The notes beneath the pieces are model-generated. The model worked only from the letters and a program-made list of their open reading frames with translations, ran no database searches and was not told the origin of the DNA. Below are positions 12,301 through 24,300 of a DNA stretch of 64,000 nt, piece after piece. Source of the DNA: Beroe forskalii. Its lineage: Eukaryota > Ctenophora > Nuda > Beroida > Beroidae. Where the stretch lies: NCBI GenBank assembly GCA_011033025.1, contig WFMF01000013.1, forward strand, positions 682,001 to 746,000, given 5' to 3'. The position numbers and the translations under genes are program-made. Position 1 is the first letter of the stretch; the number at the start of each line of letters is the position of its first letter.

Positions 12301-15300
12301 GGCCATAGCTCGGGAACGGTAAAAGATACAGAGCTCATCGACCCAGCGTTGGAAAGTAGAAGGATAGAACTTGCGAAAAATGCCCTTAAAAACTATTTTA
12401 CGTCACGATAATGACGTCATAATGACGTCACAAAACTAAGAATTTCAAATGTCGATTTTCCCAAAAATAGGCGTTTTTCAGCGCAACTTTTCGGTATGAA
12501 GGACTCGAGATAGGAAAAAATGCTCCTATCGTCTGTTTCGTTTATTATGGCATATTTGAGAGAGCTGTAGCAGGGACATGCTTTTAGTTTTCATGTCGAC
12601 TGATTTCGCCCTGATGGAGCTAATAGATGAACATTTAATGTTCAAAAATCCATTTCATGAATTTCAAAATATTCTGGTAGTTGTGAAGCTTTTAATTTTA
12701 GGTGGGAAAAAAGAGGCTCTCAGTGAGGATATTTAACCACGTTCCCTGATAGCAGTAAGACGACCGTGGCGACACATTTTGTTCTTCCCCTATGGAAACC
12801 TAGACCATATTTTGACTCTTAGGAATATCTTGAACAAATTTGAGGCCCATAGGTTAATTTCAAACCTTTGGAAGGGCAATAAAAGTCTCATTAAGTCAAA
12901 TCATTCGAAGAGCGTGAGAACAGTGCTCCAAAAAAGGCAGCTCACTATTTTGGCGGCAGAATCCAGAAAACTCGCGATTTTCACTTGAATGTTGGAGAAT
13001 ATTTCGGGCTAATCATCACTAAAATCACTACATATGCAACAGTTCTAAAAAATTAACTGAGTACCACGAGCAGGCCAGAGTTGATGCGAGGTCAGCTTCG
13101 CTGAGACACTAGAGAATATTGCATCACTTATGGTTTACAGGTTTTTCATGGGTTGTGTTGGTTGGAAACAGGTAACTGGAGTAAGAATAATTTAATACAA
13201 TGCCTAAGGATGCTGAGTAACCCATTGAAACCTATAACAATGCTGGTTTGGGGTGTTGTTTTTGCCAAAAGCTTAATTTGCCTTAATTATTTCACCATAA
13301 TGGGGCTCAAATGACTCTAAATCAGCACTCAAATTCGAAGTGAGTGAAGTTTTCCAGACAAAACCTCAAATCTAGCTGGAATCCAACCTGATCACAACTC
13401 AGGAGCACTGGAGTGACCCCCATACCTCAATTTTGACCAAAGAATAATTAAAGCGATTTTGATCACAAAGTGGTGAGTAAATACTTTTCAACTCTATGGC
13501 CTCCCTGCTTGCCCAGAGCTATTCCTAGAGGTTCCTGGCTACGGCTAGCATTGAAGACGATGATATTCAACGGGAGAAACCAGCCCTGACCTTTAAGACA
13601 ATCCTTGAAGATACCATTCACCACTTAATTCAACAAGCTTCAACACTGGAATTGGGATAACATCAGTTCAGCAGTTGTTGAGCGCCTGGGACTTAGTCAA
13701 AAAAGGATATGCATCAAACCATGGATTTTTGAAAATGTTCATCTATTTCACGAATTGTGTGCATAATTTCATAGCTCAAATTCTTCCCGTTTTCCTCTGA
13801 TAACAAAATAAAATATGCCATGATAAACGTTACGTAGTATACTAGCGTGGAAAGTAAATTTAATGTACTTTTTAAAAATGTGGTTGAAAAGTTCTAAGCT
13901 CCCCAGCATCTTTGAGATATATGCGATTGTTTAAAACACTTTGACACGAAAAAAATCCCAAAAATGGCAAAACTTGTGAAGCTAGTGGAGAGAGAACGGG
14001 ACAACCCCAGAACTTCATCTTTGGATATGTTGTCGGTCATAGTCCCAATTGTGTTAATGAATGGGTCTCAGATAGCTTATCTAATTTTATGACGTAATTG
14101 TGACGTCATCAGTAATACTAGGTAACGCGAATTTTTACGCGCGATTTGACGCGAAATTTCAATATCTGGGCACAGAAAAGGGTGATATTTTTCCCAAAAC
14201 CAAAAAGATTTGGTTGTGATGGTCCGCGGCTGTTTTAAGGCGTTCTTTACTGTAAAACCCATGATGAGAAAGAACGCGACGGTTAAAACTGCTGCAACGG
14301 CACTTTCTTGATGCATTAAAGTTACGTGAATGCTGTATAATATTGTGACGTTGCAGCAGTTTTAACCGTCGCGTTCTTTCTCATATCATGGGTTTTACAG
14401 TAAAGAACGCCTTAAAACAGCCGCGGACCATCACAACCAAATCCTTTTTGGTTTTGGGAAATTTGTTCACACCTGTTTGTTCTTGGCTATTTTAGCAAAA
14501 TGGTCTTCAAGTTCTTTCCCTTCTAACGGAATTCGTTTCCCTGAAATCAAAGTTATACTTCAAATAAAATATCATAAAATATAGTCGATATTTCTACGAA
14601 AATTGAATCTCCAAACTTCGACGAATGTGATTATTATACGGCCAAGATTTAGATTTCAACGTGGAACTAGCAGTTCTGAATCCGCACAGAGCCGTCTTCA
14701 GATGGCACAAGACAAATGACACACACCAATGGCACATACCAATGGTAATGTCGATAGTGTTGTTGAGGGAGTTACTGAGTAGTTTTGACGCCAAAGTGTC
14801 TGGTTTAGTTCGCTGTGTGATTATAATGCAGTTCTCCGCTTTGTCAGCACTGACAGCCAGTAAATTCCTGGCAAATCGTGTGTTTTATGCACAGAAAAAT
14901 AACAGAATATGTGACAAATCCTAAAGAATCGTCCTAAAGAATGAATCCTAAAGGATGGATCACTGAAATCATGCTCTAAAGTGGAGAGGGGGAAGTAGTC
15001 GTGAACAAGGAAGTAAGGAACTACCTGGCAAAACCGCAGCTGAGATCAGCCATGCTGGTAAGCAGAACATAGGGGGAAGGAATCTTCTCTAATTCCTGTA
15101 GACTGTGACACATGTTGAGGTGCTTGAAGTGGAACGGGTAGCTTCGCTGCTCCTGTTGATAAAGAATTTAGAGGATTTTTCATTTATCATGATTAATGTC
15201 TTGAATATTGTTACAGAAGCTAGATCTGAGAATTAATTAATGTCAAATTTCAACGGTATCAGTGTAAATTAGTTTCAGATTTGAAATTTACTGTTGTGAA

Positions 15301-18300
15301 TTGGTGTCAAAGTATATCAGTGTCGGAGGAGCTGTTATCAGAGTAAACTCGTTTACTGTGTCAACAGTCACACATTCCACGCACCTCGAACTGTTTGGTG
15401 ACCGTATCGCTCATCCACTCCAGCATATTCTTCGCAAAGTCCACCACGTTATACCCCACGTGATTGAGCAGAGCTAGACTGTACGCAGACAGGCCACTGT
15501 CTGCATTCCTCCACAGCTGTTCCAGGAGTTGCATCAGTTCCAGGACTCTACCGGCTGTGTCTACCACGATAATAACGTTACCGTCCCGCCGCACTGTTTC
15601 CAGGATGGTCGATACTGCGGGGATAGAGGGGGAGTCATGGGGTGGTAAGTTACTAGGTATACTTTCCAAAATCTACTCGGAAAAAGAGATTTATGGTGTT
15701 GTGATACATATGGTATAGTATACTTTCTGAACTTTCATTGTTTTGAGCTCACTTTGGCGGGACGGACCCAAATACCGAAAATAGTTGTCACATTATGACA
15801 ACGATCCCACTCTTATGTACCAAGGTAACTCATTTGAGAGTTTTTGAAAATTTGAACTGAGTCTACTATACTTGATGAAGCCCCGTGAAACAACTGATAT
15901 TTTTGGAAACAAAAAGAGTATGCGATTAACAATTTACTAGTAACTACAAAGGTATAATTCACTGTTCATGATATTTCCACCATTTCAATAGCTGGTTGGA
16001 CGTTCATACCGCCATTTTTCCTTGGCTTATTAACGAAAAAAATCTTAAACTTCAGAGCAAGAAACGTTGATTTTACGTTTTTGGTGAGGAAATCATCGTA
16101 TAGAAGTGGATTAATGACCGAATTTACCGAGAGAATAACAATTGATGAGTAAGTGTACAGGAATGTGGCATCAAGAATTCCCAAAGAATGCAAAAAACTG
16201 ATCAATATAACAGGGATCCAGCAGAAGAAATCCGTTATGATAATAAGCGTTATATTCCGCTGTAGCCGCTTGTTTCTCTTATCGTTTGCATTTGGACCTC
16301 GGCCGTCCATAATCTTGGAGAGTTTTCTGTTCAGTTTTTTAGTTCCCGCGTTGATAACGCTGTAGCAGATGGTGATACAGAGGAAACAGAAGGCGTTGAT
16401 GGACAGAATAGTCCACACGAAGTAAAGTTGAGGGTCGGTGATCGTGACGAAGTATTTGAAGAGACAAACACCCTCATTACCGTAGAAGTGAACTTTCTTC
16501 CATTCGAGGTCTCCGTAGTCATTGGAGAACATCAGGCTAATCAACTTGTTGATAGTATCCCAACTTAGGAGTGTTCCCTTAACCTTTCCAAAATAACTGT
16601 TGATAACATCTAGATGGGTTTCCTTGTCTACCATTGAAATGAATAACCTCACATTTTCATCGTAAGTAATACCATTGACGAAGAAATCCTCTAAGTTCTC
16701 AATTAGTGGCATATACGCTATCAGGCACGAACAGAGCACTATAACACCGACACACAGGTAGTTTTTAATAGTCACGTTTTTCACGCTCTCAATAAGACCG
16801 TGACGTATGGAAACCACTCTAAAAAGGCTGAGATAGGTCATGGACAGGATGGATACAGTAGCCCCGAACATGTTGATAACACCAAGGACAGCACATTGAG
16901 GGCTGGTTAGCCATGCCAGCTGTTTGCTGCAATACTCCACTCCAAAAAGCCTGTCCACAGTTGCAATTATCAGGAGATACATCCATGTCAGGAGATCTCC
17001 AACGCAAATCATCAACTTTAGCACCCTGTTTATACGAGCAGACTTGGTACCGGTACCCAATTTCTTTCCTGATTTCCAGAGGAGGATGGTGTTCAGACAG
17101 ACTGCGGTACCTCCCAGAACCCAAGCAAAGACTTTGAGAAGCGTCCCTGCAATGATTTCCCTACCACACTCAGAGTTACATTCGTCCGATGTATCGTGAC
17201 AGTCGATAATCCCGTCACACTTCTTTGATAGGGGGATGTAGTACTTGTAGGTGCGACACTGAAAGCTGTTCTCACAGCCCTCTTCGTCGGAATGGTCACC
17301 ACAATCATTGGCCATGTTGCATACCTTATCATAGCTAACGCAGTTACTGTTATTACACAGGAATGGAGTGGCATATACGCCAGTCGAGTGCTTTAAGACA
17401 GTTGTAAGGTAGTCTTCCTTAGCAAGACTCCATACTGTGTTCGAAGAGCCAAACGAACAGGAGTCATGCTTGACCGAGGAGAGTTTGCAAGTTGCGTCAC
17501 TACAACGATCGAGGCAAGTCAAGAGGACATGGGTTTTTCCAAACAGGTAGCTACAAGACACGGTTGTGTTGGGCACTTTGACATCCACTGAACTGACAGC
17601 ACCATACACAGGGTGATCAGGATGCATGAACGTCTCTTCTACACATGGTTCTGCAAGCCTTTCCAGATCTCCTAAGCCAGGCAGACAGTACAAGAGATGA
17701 TATCTCTCCCTGATAACGAAAGACATCACTGAGATATCGTCTTTAAACTGAGCCGCTCGACACACGGACTTCTCCTCGCCACAGTCCTCCTTACCATAAC
17801 ACAAACCACTCAGCTGTACGAACTGCTGGTCTAATCCTTGATGGCACAGGAACACATTGTTACACGTTTTGTTGTCTCTCACCCCCATGACCCTGCCCAT
17901 TACCTGGCATGTCGGCCACACTGGGTCCTCATCCTCCCCTCCCATGCAGTCCTCAATGCCATCCTGAACCCATGACATGGGGTAGAGCAGTTCCTCCTTA
18001 TGCCGGTACCTCCTATCACACTTACTGTGATACAGATGGTCACAGTCAGCCAGTAGCTCGTCAGCCCCATCCTCGCAATCATCCCTCCCATCGCACAGGG
18101 AGTGTTTATGGAGGAAGCATGTTGGGGAGACCTGGCGGCACTCTGTGTCCAGTCCATCGTCACACATGGTGACGTCTAGGAACTGCTTGCAGACCATGAC
18201 CCACGACACAGTGACGAGGTAGGAGTTCTTCGTGCACCTTAGTAAGCCTCTATCCGGATCCGTACAGTTGTATTGGTCCATGTGATTCATACAGTACGAA

Positions 18301-21300
18301 TTATAAGATCTAAATCCCTGAGAGTTGACGTTCATGGTCAGAGGGCCACAACGCGTGCTATTACGCATAGTAACACGAGCACTGGAGCCGTCTGCCAACA
18401 ATCGGTAGCACATTTTCTCTTCCGAGAGTCGGGAAATAAAGCTTCTTTCACACTGAGCGCTCTCGTCAGATTTGTCCGCACATTCACTTCTTCCGGAATG
18501 GAGCTCACAAATTTTTGAAACCTTGACGTAGCGCGTTTTTCTATCGCAAAACAACCCGTAGGTGTATCCATTGCAGACTGCCTCGTCCTTACAGGCACTA
18601 TCACTTTCACATATCATGTCACACTCCGTATTTACTGCTGATATTGAAGTACTCACGGATACAGTTTCCGATGCCATTTGTTCGCATTGCGTTACGTTGT
18701 TTATACTAAATGGGTAATATATACGCATAAACGAACTATTCATATGTGGTGGAATGACTTTCTCACAGGTTTCGAAACCGAATGTTTCGATATTCCACAA
18801 ATTTCTCTTATTCTCATCGGTGTTGTTAGACCCTGTGAGGGACATTACTTCGTTACAGACAAAGTTTGGAGACCCCTGCATCACCCCATGATCGGGACTA
18901 ACACCACAGGGTTGATAGATTCGGGTATCATTTTCACAAAAGTGGTTTAGGGAGTATACTTCGTTTGATCTTGCAACTGTGGTTGTATCAACAACGTAAT
19001 ACTCTTCGAAATCAAAGTACGGACATTTGAAGACCTTGATGAGGTCCTCGACAACTTGGCATCGTTCCTTCAAAAACCCGCTTTCCTCCACTACAGAGCA
19101 GTCGCTTTTTTTGGGCATACAGACTAAGACGATAACATAACGAAAATAGTATCTGTCACTGCTAAATCTTTTGAATTTGCATTTGTCGATAGATGTAACA
19201 CGACGTGAGCAATGTATGTACATAACATCCATTTGAAAGTAAAAATTATTCTGTAGCCCTAATTCCACGTATAAAAAATGGCCCAATCCATCATTATAGC
19301 CATGACTACTGCAAATGAAATCATATGCAAAATCCCAGTCGGATTTTTTTGTCATGCTTATATCGACAATGAAATTCCCGAGGTTCTTCCTCTGAAGAAC
19401 GGGGATCCCAGCTCCGTTGGTGGTCGGCTTGCCGTGTGTATCCATCAGAGTAATTTTAAAAGGGTCGTAACACATTGTTGTCCCCAGCAGGACCATCAGT
19501 ACTACAATGTTACTTTCAGGAAGTGCCATGGGGTAGAGATCGAGTTTCTTGGATTGAGATGATATAAGTTAGTATACGATTATTTTAAACCTAATCCATA
19601 AAAGATATAATACGTTAGTGAAATAATAACAATCAATAACGTAATAATAAATGGAATAAATGGCGGTTTCTTCAACATCATCAAAAACATGTACAGCTAC
19701 TCTTCTGGGAACATCAAAATCAACAACAGGATCAGCAAAAGTTTTGATATATCCAAAGGGACTGAACAAGGTCACCCTCTTAGCCCTGAACTTTTCAAAG
19801 TCTATTTTCTCAAGCTGTCCAAGCTGCTCAACGAATTGGACGTCAACTGCCCCACTTTATCTGGTCTGAAAATATCCCATCTCGCATGGGCTGATGACCT
19901 TGTCATCCTGGCTCTAGATACCCACTCACTTCAAAAACAACTGAATGTTATTGAGAACTACTGCAATGCCTGGGGTCTCGAAATAAATATCTCTAAAACC
20001 AAGTTCATGGTTATGAATGGACTCTATCCTCCAAGTGCCACCTGGAGACCAATCATTAATGGAGATAAGATCGAGCTGGTTACCTCCTACTGCTACCTGG
20101 GTATCATCATCAGCAACAAGGGGAATTTCAGCCAGGCCGAAGACTCGCTTTACAAGAAAGGCCTCGGGGCACACTTCAGTCTGAGGAATACTGTTGACAG
20201 GAGATACGTGGATCCCAAGAACCTACAGCAACTCTTTGGTTCCCTTGTGACACCCATCCTAACCTATGGGTGCCAAGTCTGGCTTCCTAGTCGACCTGTC
20301 GTGAAACACCTTATCTCCTGCTTTGACCGTGACAGTAATATCAACAATTGTGTCTCGAAAATTGCCAAGATGCGCCTTGAGCAGGTTCATCTACGTCACC
20401 TCAAGTATCTGCTAGGCATAAGGCGCAATGCATCCAACTCTGCTGCCTGGGGTGAAACTGGCAGATTTCCACTTCTTATCGATAGCCTGAAGCTCTGCGT
20501 CAAATACTTCAAAAGACTGGCTGAGATGGAAGATTCAAACCTTGCCAAGGCAGCATTCAACGAACAGGCAAATCTTGGTTTATCATGGTACTCCACCATG
20601 AAATCTATCATCGAAAGTTTTGCAACAGACAGCAATAATCAGTATCAACTGGCAGCCTCTGTTTCAGCCACTCATCTAGCTGAAGCTGCATCTCCTGTGT
20701 TACTGGTCAAGAACCTTCAGAATCACTTCACTGAAGCATGGAGATTCACCTTGGAGCAATCAAGCAGGCTCTCATTCTACAGAGAGGTAAAAGACAAGAT
20801 CACGTGGGAACATTACCTTGACCATGCCCGCAATTTTGAGGACAGGAAATTCACTGCAAGGATTCGCTGTAGTGCTCACAAACTCAATATTGAAACTGGA
20901 AGGCACAAAACATTCCTAAAGCAGAAAGGATCTGTGACTTCTGCTCATCAAAAGGAATCGACACCTCAGCTATTGAAGATGAAGAACACATCCTTGCCAC
21001 CTGTCCACTACCAACATCACATAGGCATAAGATGGCATCACTGATCAACAGTCTCGACATCAACCATGGTGATACTCCTCTTAATGGCATTCAGATAGCC
21101 AGGACATATCCACCAGGTCCTGCTGAATCAAATAATGACTCACTTGTGAGACATATACAAATCATGACCAGGGCAATCAAGATTATGTACAAGAGCACTC
21201 TAAAGTACAAAAAGAACTGTCTCAGCAAGGTGAAAGCTCATCTTAGATTTCCTGTGATTCCACCTTCAATCTCTCTCTTCTCAGCTTTTCACTCTTTCCG

Positions 21301-24300
21301 CTTTCTGCTCTTTGTTTTTCCAGCCTTGTCTGCTCTTTTCATCGTCTGAATCCTCATCACTTAGGGCCTGGATGTTGTCTAAGTGTCCCACTCAGTTTGG
21401 ATCCCAGATGGCTGAGTGGAAAAGAGGGGGTGTTTCCGACTTGCGCTGGTAGTGATCCAGCCACCTGCTACATATGTGGGGAAGCAGGTGCCTCTCCGAT
21501 GCTCACCTGGCTGCGTACCGATTTGGGCTTAACTGTGTCCCATGCGTGGGGCATGCGTAGGCCGGGGGACAACATCAACCCTATCCATTTCTTCTTTTCT
21601 AATTCTCCTTCTCCAGGTCTTCTTGAGTTCTTGTTGCTTTGCTCTTCCTGCACGATTACTCCTGTTACTTCAGCTCTCCTCATCAGTTCTTTTATCTCTT
21701 CGGCATCAGTTCTCTTCTCTCTTCGGCATCTCTCTCTGTTGGCTCTTTGGTCTGTACGTGCCCACATTACGATCCCCAATCTCATCTAGTCACCATTATC
21801 CTTCTATAGTATTCAAAAATTGGCCCCTTTTTTTGTATGCTTTCGTCTGCTCCCTCGAATCAGTACGCTGATGACTTTTCACCAAATCAATTCTAATCAC
21901 CAAAATACATCACCAAATCACACTATCATCCCCGATTAATATAATATTACAGACTTGTGTGCGATTTGAATGACATTGCTTTTGTCACAAATTATATTTT
22001 AAAATTCTTGTAAAAATTCTTGTATTGTAGCTAATTTTCCATAGCACGAAAATACATGCCGAATCGGAGAACATGATTCATTCATGATTTTACAGCCTTA
22101 TAATCTGGACGTGTTCAGTTGCAACACAGACACATCAGTAAGAAATAAGTAACGGTTGCAACGTTGCAACATATCAAAAACGATCGCCTTGAAAATACTC
22201 GTTAACATCAGACCAAATCGTTGGTATGGCATATAAATAAGTCGAAAATGAGCCGCAAAATTCATCAATAAAGTAATAAGAATCAGTTGATGATCAAAAT
22301 TGTATTTTTGTAATTTTGATGAGTCTTTATGATTGCTACTAATCTTAGAATTTGAATGCAGTTAAAGCAGACAATTTCAATTTACAATCAACACAACCAA
22401 TCAGAATTGATCGAAGCTACACCACAATCAGCTGCTTATTTTCTTCAGAGAATGGAGATCATTAACAAACGCCAGAAATCATTTATTTTGATATGATTGA
22501 TGAGTTAATAAATACCCTCGGACAAGCCAATTCATTGAAGAACCAAATCTAAGAGTGATTTATAGTGAGGTAATCGTCGCTAACAAAAACCAAATCTTCG
22601 AAAAAATATAAAAAATAAAATCTTCGCTGGGTAGGTAGAGATGGCATCATTCCTTATTATATAAAACTTATCAGAGAATTTGGAACAAACTGAAATTCGA
22701 AGAAATACCATGTTCCAATGTGCTCAAAAAAAGACTTGGAGTGCATTCCAAAACTTAAAATTGAAGAAAAAATGAAGCCTAGGTTTTGTAATTGAAGCTA
22801 GTTTTTTGGCGTCAGGGTTGATGACGATTCAACCCTGTAGCAAGCAAACTTTTAAAAGAAGATGTTGCAATACAAAATGTTCCAGTCAGAGGAAATATTT
22901 TCCTGAAGGTTGTTATTAAACATATATGATCTACTAAAATTTCAACAAATCACACGGTAACGGAATCTGGGGATTCGCGTCAAGAATAATATAACTTCTT
23001 AAAGCATATTCTCTAAATAAAGAAACGTGTGAGAGCAATCGACCCCGTCTTCATTATATCAAGAAATATGGCGAAATTTCGATTAAAACTGAGAAATATT
23101 CTTAAGATTTCAGCATACTAATTACTCTTGGTCTTCCCTTCGTTTCACGTGATCACGTGACATACCGTGTGGGATCGGATGCAGGTACTATGTGATCGTG
23201 TCACGGTGTTGTGACCCAGCAGAAAACAGCAAAGTTTAGGCATACGCTAAGGGAATTTTGCAGTTATAACTTTATAATATTCACCCGTACCGTTAAAAAT
23301 AAGGTGCATTTGTGTTACTGTACATCGATAATTTACTATCGTAGGGTGAGGGTCTACCCCAATAAAAGAAAACGTCGGAGGTGTCTGTGTCAATAAAATG
23401 AATGGCACGACTTCATTTCTAATTGCTATCATTTTGCAGTCTGCCATCTATATTCTATATTTCAGCAATTCTATTTGGTAGTTTGGTAGTCCATCCACCG
23501 TTCTACAAGTCTACCAATTTCCACTTGGTATAATTCTTCCATCCATTAGCTACATTACGAGATAAACTTACATGGGACAATAATTGCTGGGGATCGAAAT
23601 TTTGGGGGTGCGAAATTGGGGATATTTTGTTGGAATATAACAGATTATGTTAACGCATGGTGATGATGTCATATTGAGATTTTGTGGGGAACGAAAACAG
23701 GTTTGTTTCTATTTCTAAAAATACACAGTTTGGAACCTTATAAATATGTCTCGTAAGGTATACTCACTGAGTTCCTGATCTCTTTTCCGTCGCTTCTTAT
23801 ACTCGAAGGTAGCGTTGTAGGCATCAGTAATCAGGAGACTGGGTCGGATGATGTTGTTGAAAAGCGCACCGTTCAGATGTCTTTCCTTCTTGTGGTTGAA
23901 GTCAATGGCATACACGATATCCTCCTCGTCATCCTGCGGAGGAAATGACCGGTTAACTAAACTGAAATACCGGTTTACCGAAACCGAAATACCGGTTAAC
24001 CGGGCGTTTTGATCCAACCGAAACCAAAACCGTAACCGGATTTATTGAAAAATGGTAACCATTCGTTTGCTAATCCTGCGGAGGAGGTTCAGTAAACAGA
24101 GATAGTAGGACGTTTGAGAAATAATGGTAAGCATACAATGTATCATATATGGTCTACGTCATTGTCACAGGTCAGAGTGGTAAATTGTGCTTGGTTTGAG
24201 CTCAAATTATCACAAATGCTGCTTGAAAGAAATCCGAAAAGTTCTCCAGCCAGGCATGTAGCCCGCCTCCTCTGCGACGGATTTTAGCCAAAAAGCCACA

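Noticed and set aside
21400-21480. tRNA-like A box (TGGCTGAGTGG) at about 21409
   Set aside because: No matching B box or cloverleaf follows. It is in the likely LINE 3' region and is probably chance or a remote SINE relic.
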